Below are positions 1 to 7,666 of a stretch of 55,492 nt of DNA, one piece after another (position 1 is the first letter of the stretch; the number at the start of each line of letters is the position of its first letter). This stretch comes from Streptomyces sp. MUM 2J (GTDB taxonomy: Bacteria; Actinomycetota; Actinomycetes; Streptomycetales; Streptomycetaceae). The stretch lies in assembly GCF_022414535.1 (NCBI RefSeq), contig NZ_JADWYM010000043.1, forward strand, positions 1 through 55,492, given 5' to 3'. The notes beneath the pieces are model-generated. The model was not told the DNA's origin. It saw only the letters and a program-made list of their open reading frames with translations, and ran no database searches. Position numbers and translations under genes: made by a program.

Positions 1-405
1 GTGCTGCGCGCGGCGGAGTCCCGGGCTGCGGAGATCCTCGCCGAGGCGCGGCGGCAGGGCGCGGCCGATGCCGATGCCGCCCGGTCCGCCGCGCGGGTGC
101 GCGCCCGCCGGACCGCCCGGGCCCGCGAGCTGGCTGCACGCCGGGAGTGCTGGCAGGAGCTGTGCCGGCAGGTCGTGGAGGGCGTTCAGGCGCTGCACGG
201 CACCGCGGCGTACCCGGCGCTGCGGGACCGGCTCGCCGAGCACGTGCGGCGCGAGCTGGGCGCCCGGGCGCACATCGCCGAGGCGCCCGGCGGAGGGGTG
301 ACCGGCCGGGCTCCGGGCCGTCGCATCGACTGCAGCCTGGCCGCGGTGGCCCGCCGGACGCTGGAGCACGCCGGGGTGGAGGTGGAGGAGCTGTGGGCGC
401 CATGA
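1..405 (+). CDS. ntpE: V/A-type ATPase subunit E, 5' end cut by window
   Basis: This is the peripheral-stalk subunit that links the A/B head to the membrane sector of a V/A-type rotary ATPase. The visible 134 residues begin with an Ala/Arg/Glu-rich helix typical of the E coiled coil. They end with the family's C-terminal pattern: a Gly-Gly-Val turn near residue 97, GRRIDCSL near 106, then a helix ending VEVEELW. Full-length E is about 185-200 aa, so the first codon here (GTG) is probably internal and the true start lies upstream of the window. The stop TGA overlaps the ATG of subunit A by 3 bases, so the two are translationally coupled. The family call rests on the C-terminal pattern and on the A, B and D genes that follow. 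Confidence 0.75.
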   Translation: MLRAAESRAAEILAEARRQGAADADAARSAARVRARRTARARELAARRECWQELCRQVVEGVQALHGTAAYPALRDRLAEHVRRELGARAHIAEAPGGGVTGRAPGRRIDCSLAAVARRTLEHAGVEVEELWAP

Positions 406-2141
406 CGCACACCCCGCACGGCACGGGCCGCATCCTGCGGGTCGCCGGGCCGCTGGTGGAGGCGGAGGCCGTGGGCGGCTCCGCGATGCACGACCTGGTG
501 GCCCTGGGCGAGGCGGAGCTGCCCGGGGAGGTCGTGGCCATCCGCGACGCGCAGGTGACCGTCCAGGCCTACGAGTACACCGGCGGCCTGGTGCCGGGGA
601 TGCCGGTGAGGCCGCTGGGCCGGCCGCTGTCGGCCCCGCTGGGGCCCGGCCTGCTCGGCGGGATCTTCGACGGGCTGCTGCGTCCGCTGTCGAGCGCGGG
701 CACGTGGCTGGAGCCGCGGCCCGTCGGGGGCGACGTCGCCGCGTCGGCGGGCGACCTCGGCTACGTCCCCGTGGCCGCCGCGGGCGCGGTCGTGGAGCCG
801 GGGGACGTGCTGGGCGAGGTTCGCGGCACCGGTCCGGTGCCGGTGCGGGTCCTGGTGCCGCCCGGGTGCGCCGGGCCCGTGGGGCGGGTGGCCGGCGCCG
901 GACGATACCCGGCGGACGCGGTGGTGGCGACGGTGGCGGGTACCGAGGTCCGGATGACCGCGCGCTGGCCGGTCCGCACACCGCGCCCGGTGCGGGAGCG
1001 GCTGGACGCCGGTCGGGCCCTGCACACCGGTCAGCGGGCCATCGACCTGCTCTTCCCGGTGGCGCTGGGCAGCACGGTCGCCGTGCCGGGCGGCTTCGGC
1101 ACCGGCAAGACGATGCTGCTGCAGCAGATCGCGAAGTGGTGCGACGCCGACGTCATCGTGTACGTCGGCTGCGGCGAGCGCGGCAACGAGATGGCCGACG
1201 TGATCGACGAGTTCGGGGCGCTGACCGACCCCCGGACCGGCGGGCGGCTGGCCGACCGCACGGTGATCATCGCGAACACCTCGAACATGCCGATGATGGC
1301 GCGCGAGGCGGGCATCCACACCGGGGTGACCGTCGCCGAGTACTTCCGGGACATGGGGCTGGACGTCGTCGTCATCGCCGACTCCACCTCCCGCTGGGCG
1401 GAGGCGCTGCGGGAGTTCGCCTCCCGTACCGGCGACCTGCCCGCCGAGGAGGGCTATCCGGCGGGCCTGGCCTCGGCCGTCGCGGCGTTCTACGAGCGGG
1501 CCGGCGTGGTGACCACCCTCGGCGGGCGCCGGGGTTCGGTCACCGTGATCGGTGCCGTGTCCCCGCCCGGCGGCGACATGGCGGAGCCGGTCACCGCGCA
1601 CACCCAGCGCTTCGTGCGATGCCTGTGGACGCTCGACCGCGACCTCGCCTACGCCCGGCACTATCCGGCCGTCTCCTGGGCGGAGTCCTTCTCCCGGGAC
1701 GCCGGGAACCTGGGCGCCCGTCTGGCCGCCCGCGGCGACCCCGGCTGGCCGGGCCGACGGGCCCGGGTGGCGTCCCTGCTCGCCGAGGCCGACCGGCTCG
1801 CCGACCTGGTCGACCTCCTGGGCATCACCGCCCTGCCCGACCAGGAACGCGTCAGCGTGCTGGGCGGGCGGCTCGTCCGGGAGGGACTGCTGCAGCAGAG
1901 CGCCCTGTCGGCCCGCGACGCCCACAGCGGGGCGGGCAAGACGGCGGCGCTCGCGGAGGCGGTGCTGGCGGTGGTCGACCGCTGCCGGGAGCTGGCGGAC
2001 GCGGGAGTCCCGGCGGCCCGTATCGAGGAGGTCGACTTCTCGCCCGTGCTGCGGGCCCGGGAGGAAGCGGGTCCGGACGACGCGGCGGAGGTCGCGGCGC
2101 TCGGCGAGGCCATGCTGGCCCGCCTCGGGGAGGTGGCATGA
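402..2141 (+). CDS. ntpA: V/A-type ATPase catalytic subunit A
   Basis: This is the catalytic nucleotide-binding subunit of the soluble head, 579 aa, the normal family length. An N-terminal beta barrel is followed by the non-homologous insert typical of A subunits (about residues 110-185, Pro/Gly rich). The Walker A loop GGFGTGKT lies at 230-237, and the conserved stretch VYVGCGERGNEM at about 253-264 carries the catalytic-site Glu. The Walker B-like strand VVVIADSTSRWAEALRE follows. I chose the ATG at 402 because upstream in-frame residues are unrelated and because 402 overlaps the stop of subunit E. The stop overlaps the ATG of subunit B (ATGA). Whether the complex makes ATP or pumps ions cannot be read here, because the membrane subunits are outside the window. 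Confidence 0.95.
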   Translation: MTHTPHGTGRILRVAGPLVEAEAVGGSAMHDLVALGEAELPGEVVAIRDAQVTVQAYEYTGGLVPGMPVRPLGRPLSAPLGPGLLGGIFDGLLRPLSSAGTWLEPRPVGGDVAASAGDLGYVPVAAAGAVVEPGDVLGEVRGTGPVPVRVLVPPGCAGPVGRVAGAGRYPADAVVATVAGTEVRMTARWPVRTPRPVRERLDAGRALHTGQRAIDLLFPVALGSTVAVPGGFGTGKTMLLQQIAKWCDADVIVYVGCGERGNEMADVIDEFGALTDPRTGGRLADRTVIIANTSNMPMMAREAGIHTGVTVAEYFRDMGLDVVVIADSTSRWAEALREFASRTGDLPAEEGYPAGLASAVAAFYERAGVVTTLGGRRGSVTVIGAVSPPGGDMAEPVTAHTQRFVRCLWTLDRDLAYARHYPAVSWAESFSRDAGNLGARLAARGDPGWPGRRARVASLLAEADRLADLVDLLGITALPDQERVSVLGGRLVREGLLQQSALSARDAHSGAGKTAALAEAVLAVVDRCRELADAGVPAARIEEVDFSPVLRAREEAGPDDAAEVAALGEAMLARLGEVA

Positions 2142-3547
2142 ACGCGGACGGCGGGAACGGCGCCGTGGACCCCGGCCGGGTGGAGTTCACGTCGGTGCGC
2201 GAGCTGCGCGGCCCGCTCGCGGTCGTCGACAAGGTGGAGGGCGTGGGGTGGGACGAGTTCGTGGTCCTCACCTGCGAAGGGGCCGGGCAGCGGCACGGCG
2301 TGGTGCTGGAGGTCGACCGCGGCACCGCCGTCGTGCAGGTCCTCCAGGGCACCGCGGGCATGGACCCCGCCCGCACGCGGGCGGCGTTCACCGGGGCGCC
2401 GCTGCGCATCCCGGTGGGGACCGGCTGGCTGGGGCGGGTGTGCAACGGGCGCGGCGAGCCCCTGGACGGCGGGCCGCCCGTCTTCGGGGCGGTCACTTCC
2501 GCGGTGGGCGGGAACCCCCTCAACCCGGTGCGCCGGGAGCCGCCCGCCGAGCCGGTGCTGACCGGCGTCAGCGCGATCGACGCGCTCACCACGCTGGTGC
2601 GCGGGCAGAAGCTTCCCGTGTTCTCGGCCGCGGGCCTGCCGCATCTGGAGCTCGCCGCCCAGATCGCGGCGCAGTCCACCGCGGGCGGGGAGCCGTTCTG
2701 CGTGGTGTTCGCCGCCATGGGCGTCACCCACGCCGACGCGGGATTCGTCCGCGACGCCCTGGAGGAGCGGTCGGCCGCGGGCGAGCTGGTGCTGCTGCTC
2801 AACACCGCCGACGACCCGGTGATCGAGCGCATCCTCACCCCACGGATCGCGCTCACCGTCGCCGAGCACCTGGCCTTCGCCCTGGGCCGTCACGTCCTCG
2901 TCGTGATGTGTGACATGACGAGTTACGCCGAGGCCCTGCGGGAGGTGTCCGCGGCGCGCGGCGAGGTCCCCGCCCGCCGCGCCTACCCCGGCTACCTGTA
3001 CAGCGACCTGGCATCGCTGTACGAGCGCTGTGGCCGGGTCCGCGGCCTGCCGGGGTCGGTGACGGTGCTGCCGGTGCTGACGATGCCGGCCGGAGACATC
3101 ACCCATCCCGTGCCGGATCTCACGGGCTACATCACCGAGGGCCAGGTGGTCCTCTCCCGGCACCTGCACGCCCTGGGCGTGTACCCGCCGGTGGACGCGC
3201 TGTCGTCGTTGTCCCGTCTGATGCGCAAGGGCGCGGGACCGGGCCGGACCCGCGCGGACCATCTCGACGTGGCGGCCCAGCTGCTGTCCGCGCTGGCGCG
3301 GGCCCGCCAGGTCAGGGAGCTGGCCGACCTGGTCGGGCTGGCGGCGCTCAGCGCCACCGACCGCCGCTACCTCGACCTCGACGAGGCGTTCGGCCGTCGG
3401 CTCGTGGACCAGCGGCGCGACGAGTCACGCACGCTGGAGGAGACCCTGGAACGTGCCTGGCAGGTGCTGCTGACGCTGCCGCGCAGTCAGCTGACCATGC
3501 TGCCGGCCGAGTTGCTGGACGCGCACGGCGCGCCGGAGAGCGGGTGA
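2138..3547 (+). CDS. ntpB: V/A-type ATPase regulatory subunit B
   Basis: This is the non-catalytic head subunit, 469 aa, the usual B length. It alternates with A in the hexamer. It lacks a Walker A loop: the equivalent place reads SAAGLPHLEL (about residue 163), matching the SGxGLPHN variant of B subunits, so the loss is normal and not a mutation. Other B signatures are GRVCNGRGEPLDGGPP, the LLLNTADDPVIERILTPRIAL helix region and VLPVLTMPAGDITHPVPDLTGYITEGQ. The start ATG at 2138 overlaps the A stop by 4 bases, and subunit D begins 4 bases after the stop. Expression is almost certainly as one coupled operon. Confidence 0.95.
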   Translation: MNADGGNGAVDPGRVEFTSVRELRGPLAVVDKVEGVGWDEFVVLTCEGAGQRHGVVLEVDRGTAVVQVLQGTAGMDPARTRAAFTGAPLRIPVGTGWLGRVCNGRGEPLDGGPPVFGAVTSAVGGNPLNPVRREPPAEPVLTGVSAIDALTTLVRGQKLPVFSAAGLPHLELAAQIAAQSTAGGEPFCVVFAAMGVTHADAGFVRDALEERSAAGELVLLLNTADDPVIERILTPRIALTVAEHLAFALGRHVLVVMCDMTSYAEALREVSAARGEVPARRAYPGYLYSDLASLYERCGRVRGLPGSVTVLPVLTMPAGDITHPVPDLTGYITEGQVVLSRHLHALGVYPPVDALSSLSRLMRKGAGPGRTRADHLDVAAQLLSALARARQVRELADLVGLAALSATDRRYLDLDEAFGRRLVDQRRDESRTLEETLERAWQVLLTLPRSQLTMLPAELLDAHGAPESG

Positions 3548-3551
3548 TCCC

Positions 3552-4175
3552 ATGGCGGACCTGCGTGTCACGCCCGGCCGGGCCGGCCGGATGCGGCTGC
3601 GCCGCAGCCTCGACGCGGCCGCGCGCGGTGCGGACCTGCTCGACCGGAAGCTGCGCATCCTGCGCGCCCGCCACGAGGAGTTGCTCCGGGCCGAACGCGA
3701 CGGTGCCCAGCGGTGGCGGCAGCAGCTGCGGGAGGCGGAGACCTGGCTGCGGCGGGGTCTGCTGCTGGGCGGGGAGGACGCGCTGGACGTCCCGGGGGCC
3801 GGGCAGCGTGCCGCGGTCGACGTGTCCTGGACGTCCACGATGGGCGTGCGGCATCCGGCCTCCGCCGTGTGCGCGGTACCGGAGCGGGATCCCGACGCAC
3901 CGGCTCCCGCGAACACGGCGCTGGCCCGCGCCGAGTCCGCCTACGCCGAGGCGGTGCGGGCCGCCGCGCAGTACGGAGCGGCGCGGGCCGCGGCCCGGGC
4001 GCTCGGCGAGGAGGTCCTCACGACCCGGCGCCGGACGCGCGCCCTGCGCCGCCAGTGGATCCCCCGCCTGGAGGACGCCCTTTGCCGCACCGACGCCCTG
4101 CTGGAGCAGGCCGAGCACGAGGACGCGGTCCGCCGCCGCTGGGCCGCGGGGCTCTCCGACGCGGACGGGACCTGA
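3552..4175 (+). CDS. ntpD: V/A-type ATPase central-stalk subunit D
   Basis: This is the rotor shaft subunit, 207 aa (family about 200-220). It is almost entirely predicted helix. The N-terminal half has the LRRSLDAAARGADLLDRKLRILRARHEELL pattern typical of D, and the C-terminal half contains RRTRALRRQWIPRLEDAL (about residues 157-174), which pairs back as an antiparallel coiled coil. It starts 4 bases after subunit B and is the last gene of the operon seen here. No C or F subunit gene lies between E and A or after D, so those and the membrane subunits must be upstream or elsewhere. Confidence 0.93.
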   Translation: MADLRVTPGRAGRMRLRRSLDAAARGADLLDRKLRILRARHEELLRAERDGAQRWRQQLREAETWLRRGLLLGGEDALDVPGAGQRAAVDVSWTSTMGVRHPASAVCAVPERDPDAPAPANTALARAESAYAEAVRAAAQYGAARAAARALGEEVLTTRRRTRALRRQWIPRLEDALCRTDALLEQAEHEDAVRRRWAAGLSDADGT

Positions 4176-4381
4176 GGGGGCGGTCTCCGGGGGACGCCCC
4201 TGCGGCCGCCCCGGGGGCTCGGGAGAGCGGCGGTGGGCGCGCCGCCCTCCCGGGGACCGGGAAGGGTCCCGGGTCCCCGGGAGGCACGGGGAGGTGCCGG
4301 GAGACGCGGGGAAGCCCAGGACGACACGGGGGTGGTCCGGCGGCCCCGGGAACAAGACGGCCTCCGCCGACGCTGTCCCTG

Positions 4382-4397
4382 ATACCCCGTCGGGTAT
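4382..4397. promoter_or_regulatory. CstR/CsoR-type operator 1
   Basis: A 16-bp palindrome of the form ATACCCC-GT-CGGGTAT lies about 60 bases upstream of a 99-aa unknown gene. It matches four other palindromes in this island (5013, 6144, 9059, 9094). The inverted TACCC/GGGTA arms match published CsoR/CstR operators in shape. That the CstR-like protein at 6176 binds it is inferred from co-location. Confidence 0.75.
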
Positions 4398-4455
4398 GCC
4401 GGTCGCCGGCGGCCCACAGGGGACCACGACCGACCGGGACAGGAGCGTGAGAGTG

Positions 4456-4755
4456 ATGACGGCCCGCGGACATGACAGGAACCCCTCGGACGGGGACGGC
4501 TCCCTCGTGACCACGTGCGGACGCAGGATCGCCGTGCGCTGCCTGCGGCTCGCCTCCGCGGAGCGGCCCATCGGGCGTGTCGCCCTCGACGTCGGCCGGG
4601 ACCAGGGCGAGGAGCCCGGCGTGTGGGCGTCGCTCACCGCCGGAGAGGCCCGCGACCTGGCCCGGCTGCTCCTGGTGCAGGCAGGCCTGGCCGAACGCGG
4701 CCCCGCACCTCTCGGACCGCCGCGGGAGAACGCTCCCGCCGGTCCCGGCGCCTGA
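4456..4755 (+). CDS. hypothetical protein behind a CstR-type operator
   Basis: A 99-aa protein of unknown function. AGGAG at 4441-4445 sits 10 bases before the ATG at 4456; GTG at 4453 or 4447 are alternatives. The middle (about 27-50) looks like a small beta sheet (RIAVRCLRLASAERPIGRVALDV). It is followed by a helix, WASLTAGEARDLARLLLVQAGL, of the kind seen in many short Streptomyces proteins, and a Pro/Ala-rich tail. There are two Cys (about 21 and 29) but no CxxC motif and no membrane segment. The CstR-like palindrome upstream and the sulfur genes downstream suggest induction by reactive sulfur. A direct role is not visible. Confidence 0.6.
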   Translation: MTARGHDRNPSDGDGSLVTTCGRRIAVRCLRLASAERPIGRVALDVGRDQGEEPGVWASLTAGEARDLARLLLVQAGLAERGPAPLGPPRENAPAGPGA

Positions 4756-4999
4756 CCTCCACCGATCGCGGTTCGGCGCCCGGCCCGCGCCGGCCGGGGC
4801 ACCCGGCCCCCACGCCCGGGCTCGGCCTACTGCGACATCCGGCGCCGGCACGTCGGCGGCAGTACGGGCGGACCCGGCCGTATCTCCTCGGCACACACGA
4901 CCGCCGCGGTGGTACCGCGCGTGCCCCCCTCTCCGCCGTCCGGCCCTGCGCAGCCCGGTCCGGCACACACCGGGCGGAACAAACCCGGACCCGCACCGG

Positions 5000-5030
5000 T
5001 TGAACCCAGCAGATACCCCACCGGGTATAG
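5000..5030 (+). promoter_or_regulatory. promoter and CstR-type operator 2 for thioredoxin gene
   Basis: The palindrome ATACCCC-AC-CGGGTAT occupies 5013-5028. A plausible -35 (TTGAAC, 5000-5005) precedes it, and a -10-like TATAGG overlaps its right arm, so a bound repressor would cover the promoter. A strong purine-rich ribosome binding site (GGAAGGAGAGGG) follows just before the thioredoxin ATG. The promoter elements are by eye only; the palindrome is clear. Confidence 0.7.
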
Positions 5031-5048
5031 GGAAGGAGAGGGAACGCC

Positions 5049-5420
5049 ATGCCGACCGTGGAACTGACCAAGGAGAACTTCGAGGAGACCGTGACCGGCT
5101 CCGAGATCGTGCTCATCGATTTCTGGGCCGCCTGGTGCGGGCCGTGCCGGATGTTCGGCCCGATCTACGAGAAGGCGGCCGGGAGCCACCCGGACATCGT
5201 GTTCGGCAAGGTCGACACCGAGGCCCAGCCGGAGCTCGCGGGCGCGTTCCAGATCTCGTCCATCCCCACCCTCATGGCCATCCGCGACCGGACGGTGCTG
5301 TACGCACAGCCGGGCGCCCTGCCGCCGCAGGCGCTGGAGGATCTCATCGCCCGGATCCGGTCGGTCGACATGGACGACCTCCGCCGCCAGGCCGCCGCGG
5401 GAGCGGCGGGGCGGGGCTGA
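5049..5420 (+). CDS. trxA: thioredoxin
   Basis: A cytoplasmic thiol-disulfide oxidoreductase, 123 aa. The redox motif WCGPC places the active cysteines at 30 and 33 in the usual FWAxWCGPC context, and the cis-proline SSIPTL lies near residue 76. In this island it probably reduces persulfides or polysulfides left on sulfurtransferases; that is inferred from the neighbours and the CstR-type operator at its promoter. It resembles the second thioredoxin of the window at 22540 (both begin TVELTKENF, and both have the unusual AQPGALPxxAL segment), so the two are close paralogues. A 17-bp hairpin terminator follows its stop. Confidence 0.93.
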   Translation: MPTVELTKENFEETVTGSEIVLIDFWAAWCGPCRMFGPIYEKAAGSHPDIVFGKVDTEAQPELAGAFQISSIPTLMAIRDRTVLYAQPGALPPQALEDLIARIRSVDMDDLRRQAAAGAAGRG

Positions 5421-5435
5421 CACTCCGGCTGCACC

Positions 5436-5472
5436 GGCAGGGCACCCACGCGGATCGCGTGGGTGCCCTGCC
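5436..5472. terminator. hairpin terminator between convergent trxA and rhodanese gene
   Basis: A perfect 17-bp inverted repeat (5436-5452 and 5456-5472) with a 3-base GAT loop. It lies between the thioredoxin gene on the plus strand and the membrane rhodanese gene on the minus strand, so it may stop both. There is no U tract, which is usual for Streptomyces terminators. Confidence 0.85.
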
Positions 5473-5506
5473 GCGTGCGTCGCCGCCGGCGGCGGCGACG
5501 CGGGGG

Positions 5507-6094
5507 TCAACGGTCGCGCAGAGCGGCGAGCGCCGTCTCGAGGTCTGCCGCGGGCGGGCGGTTGTGGGGCAGCTTGCCGAGGACGGCCGCCATGCCGCAG
5601 GTGTCGGTGAGGGCGGAGAAGACCAGACCGCCCGCCACCCCCGCCGACAGCAGCTGGAACGCCGGATGCACCAGCAGGCCGAGCACGAGGCCGAGGAGCA
5701 CCAGGGCGCCCGCGGTGAAACGCACCTGGCGCTCCATGCTCCAGCCGGCCCGGGTGTCGCAGGCCACGGGCTGGTGCAGGTCGTGGCCCGCGGCCGACCA
5801 GGCTCCGGTACCCCCGGTCAGGGTGGCCGTGGTGACGCCCTGCTCCGCCAGGACCCGGCAGGCGTTCTCCGAGCGGGCGCCGGACGCGCACACGACGAGG
5901 ACGTCGCCGCGCCCGGCGGCGTGCCGGATCTCCGGCAGGGCCCGGCGGAGGCTGTCGAGCGGGATGTTCAGGGCGCCGGGCAGGTGACCGGAGGCATACT
6001 CGGCGGGCGTGCGCACGTCGATGACGGTGAGGTCGTGGAGCCGGTCACGGGCCTGGTCGGCGCCGAAGGCGACGGGGGTGGGCGTGGGGGTCAT
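5507..6094 (-). CDS. membrane-anchored rhodanese (rhodanese plus DUF2892-like)
   Basis: A sulfurtransferase of 195 aa. The rhodanese domain (about 10-115) has the DVRTPAEYASGHLPGA signature and an active-site loop VCASGARS with the persulfide-carrying Cys at 69. The C-terminal part (about 130-175) holds two hydrophobic helices resembling the DUF2892 membrane tail of YgaP-type rhodaneses, so the catalytic domain is probably held at the inner face of the membrane. It starts from ATG at 6094 and diverges from the cstR gene. The operator at 6144-6159 lies between them and probably controls both. Its likely role is sulfane sulfur handling with the dioxygenase system downstream. Confidence 0.88.
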   Translation of the reverse strand: MTPTPTPVAFGADQARDRLHDLTVIDVRTPAEYASGHLPGALNIPLDSLRRALPEIRHAAGRGDVLVVCASGARSENACRVLAEQGVTTATLTGGTGAWSAAGHDLHQPVACDTRAGWSMERQVRFTAGALVLLGLVLGLLVHPAFQLLSAGVAGGLVFSALTDTCGMAAVLGKLPHNRPPAADLETALAALRDR

Positions 6095-6143
6095 GGCAGG
6101 TGTGATCCTTGATGGTCGACGGCGTCCCGAACCGGGACGTAGA

Positions 6144-6159
6144 GTACCCCTCGGGGTAT
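6144..6159. promoter_or_regulatory. CstR-type operator 3, divergent rhodanese/cstR promoter
   Basis: GTACCCC-TC-GGGGTAT sits in the 80-base gap between the divergent membrane rhodanese gene and the cstR-like gene, right before the GGAGGAG ribosome binding site of the latter. This position fits autoregulation of the repressor and co-regulation of the rhodanese. Confidence 0.78.
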
Positions 6160-6175
6160 TTTCGGAGGAGTGGTC

Positions 6176-6463
6176 GTGGAACTGGAGCTCGAAGGCGCGA
6201 ACCTGAAGGCCGTGCTGAACCGTTTGCGCCGTGCGCAGGGTCAGATCTCCGGCGTGATCCGGATGATCGAGGAGGGGCGTGACTGCGAGGACGTCGTCAC
6301 GCAGCTCGCCGCCGCCTCACGTGCACTGGACCGGGCCGGTTTCGCGATCATCGCGACGGGTCTTCAGCAGTGCGTGGCGGACATCGAGTCCGGCCGCAAG
6401 AACGGCGAGGACAGCGAGGAGATGCGCGCGCGCCTGGAGAAGCTGTTCCTGTCGCTGGCGTGA
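6176..6463 (+). CDS. cstR: CsoR/CstR-family repressor, probably a persulfide sensor
   Basis: An all-helical DUF156-family transcriptional repressor, 95 aa from GTG at 6176; GGAGGAG at 6164-6170 sets the start, and the GTG at 6170 would overlap it. The DNA-contact helix reads LNRLRRAQGQISGVIRMIEEGRDCEDVVTQ. The first ligand Cys is at 37 and the second at 66 (GLQQC). Copper-sensing CsoR proteins carry a His four residues before the second Cys (HLxxC); here that position is Gly, so copper binding is unlikely. Two Cys without the His is the pattern of CstR, which senses persulfides by forming a Cys-Cys di- or trisulfide bridge. The neighbours support that: rhodaneses, a persulfide dioxygenase and TauE. 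It probably acts on the five palindromes in this region, including its own promoter. Confidence 0.85.
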   Translation: MELELEGANLKAVLNRLRRAQGQISGVIRMIEEGRDCEDVVTQLAAASRALDRAGFAIIATGLQQCVADIESGRKNGEDSEEMRARLEKLFLSLA

Positions 6464-6481
6464 TCATGCGACGCGGTCTCC

Positions 6482-7228
6482 TCAGGCCACCACGTCGACG
6501 AGCATGAAGGCGGCCACGGCGAGGAGCACCAGAGCGAAGATCCGTTGCAGGGAGCGCCCGGACAGCTTTGCCGCCAGCCGCTTTCCGTCCCACGCGCCGA
6601 GGATCGCGGCTCCGACGAAGGGGGCGACGACCGCCCAGTCGACGCCGTCGGCCGTCCCGGCGCGGGTCGCCAGCGCGGCCAGCGAGTTCACGGTGATGAC
6701 GAGCAGGCTGGTACCCACCGCCTCGCGCATGCGCATGCCGAGCACGTTCACCAGCGCCGGCACGGCCAGGAAGCCACCGCCGACACCGAGGACGCCGGTG
6801 ACGGCGCCGAGTCCGGCGCCGGCCGCCGCCGCGCGGCCGGGCCGCACGGTCACGGGTTCCTCGGCGACGGGGCCGGACCGCAGCATGCGCAGCGCGGCGA
6901 CTCCGGCGAGCAGGGCGAAGGCGGCCGTCAGGGCGCCCGCCGGGATACGGCCGGCCAGCGCGCCGCCCAGCATCGCCGGGCCGATGCCGGCCGCGGCGAA
7001 CAACAGTCCCGTACGCCATCGGACGTGGCCGTCACGGGCGTGCGCGGCGAGTGCGGTGACCGAGGTGGCGGTGACGATGAGCAGGCTCGCGGTGGTGGCC
7101 GCGACCGGGGTGAAGCCGAGCAGGTAGATCAGGGCGGGGACGGCCAGGACACTGCCGCCGCCTCCCAGGGCGCCGAGGGCGAGGCCCACGACGGCTCCGG
7201 CGGCCAGGGCGAGGATGAGCACGCTCAC
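6482..7228 (-). CDS. TauE/SafE-family sulfite/anion exporter
   Basis: An integral membrane permease of 248 aa with about 7-8 hydrophobic segments. Two related halves each begin with a glycine-rich GxLG(x)GGGxLAVPAL motif (about residues 20-33 and 107-122), the TauE/SafE signature. In sulfide-oxidising operons this family is thought to export sulfite or thiosulfate formed by the dioxygenase and rhodanese. The start GTG overlaps the stop of the rhodanese gene by 4 bases. It is the last gene of the dioxygenase-rhodanese-TauE operon and converges on cstR. Confidence 0.9.
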   Translation of the reverse strand: MSVLILALAAGAVVGLALGALGGGGSVLAVPALIYLLGFTPVAATTASLLIVTATSVTALAAHARDGHVRWRTGLLFAAAGIGPAMLGGALAGRIPAGALTAAFALLAGVAALRMLRSGPVAEEPVTVRPGRAAAAGAGLGAVTGVLGVGGGFLAVPALVNVLGMRMREAVGTSLLVITVNSLAALATRAGTADGVDWAVVAPFVGAAILGAWDGKRLAAKLSGRSLQRIFALVLLAVAAFMLVDVVA

Positions 7229-7614
7229 GCTATGGTGCCCGTCCTGCCGCGCCCGTCGACCACCGGCAGTCCCGCTGCGGCCCAGTCGCGCATGCCACCG
7301 ATCACGTCCACGGCCTCCGTGCCCCGCGACACCAGCAACTCGGCGGCACGCTGGGAGCGGTTGCCCGAGCGGCAGATGACGACGACGGGACGCGCCTGCG
7401 CCTCACCGGGCAGTTCCGTCCCCGCGGACAGCGCCGCGAGCGGGAGGTGGACGGCACCGGGAACATGCCCCGCCCGCCACTCGTACGGTTCCCGGACGTC
7501 GAGCAGGACGGCGTCCGCCCCGTCTGCGGCGGACCGCCCATGGCCGGTGCGCGCGGCGGCCTCCTGGACGGTCACCCGCCCCGCCCCGCCCGTGCGGCGT
7601 CGGAAGATGCTCAT
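7225..7614 (-). CDS. single-domain rhodanese sulfurtransferase
   Basis: A 129-aa protein with one rhodanese domain: LLDVREPYEWRAGHVPGA at 37-54 and active-site loop VICRSGNRSQRA with Cys81. There is no membrane segment. ATG at 7614 was chosen; an AGGAG lies about 11 bases upstream on this strand. The longer open frame continues far upstream but only as the shadow of the dioxygenase gene. It stands between the dioxygenase gene (52-base gap) and tauE (4-base overlap), as in sulfide-oxidation operons where rhodanese moves sulfur between low-molecular-weight persulfide and sulfite. Confidence 0.92.
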   Translation of the reverse strand: MSIFRRRTGGAGRVTVQEAAARTGHGRSAADGADAVLLDVREPYEWRAGHVPGAVHLPLAALSAGTELPGEAQARPVVVICRSGNRSQRAAELLVSRGTEAVDVIGGMRDWAAAGLPVVDGRGRTGTIA

Positions 7615-7666
7615 GGTGATTCTCGCTCCTGTCGTTCCTGTCGGTGGGTGAGCTGCGGTGCGCGCC

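Noticed and set aside
186..1925. Long minus-strand open frame over the V/A ATPase A gene
   Set aside because: It has no recognisable domain and Arg/Pro/His-rich composition; it is the mirror of ntpA, which matches its family along the full length.
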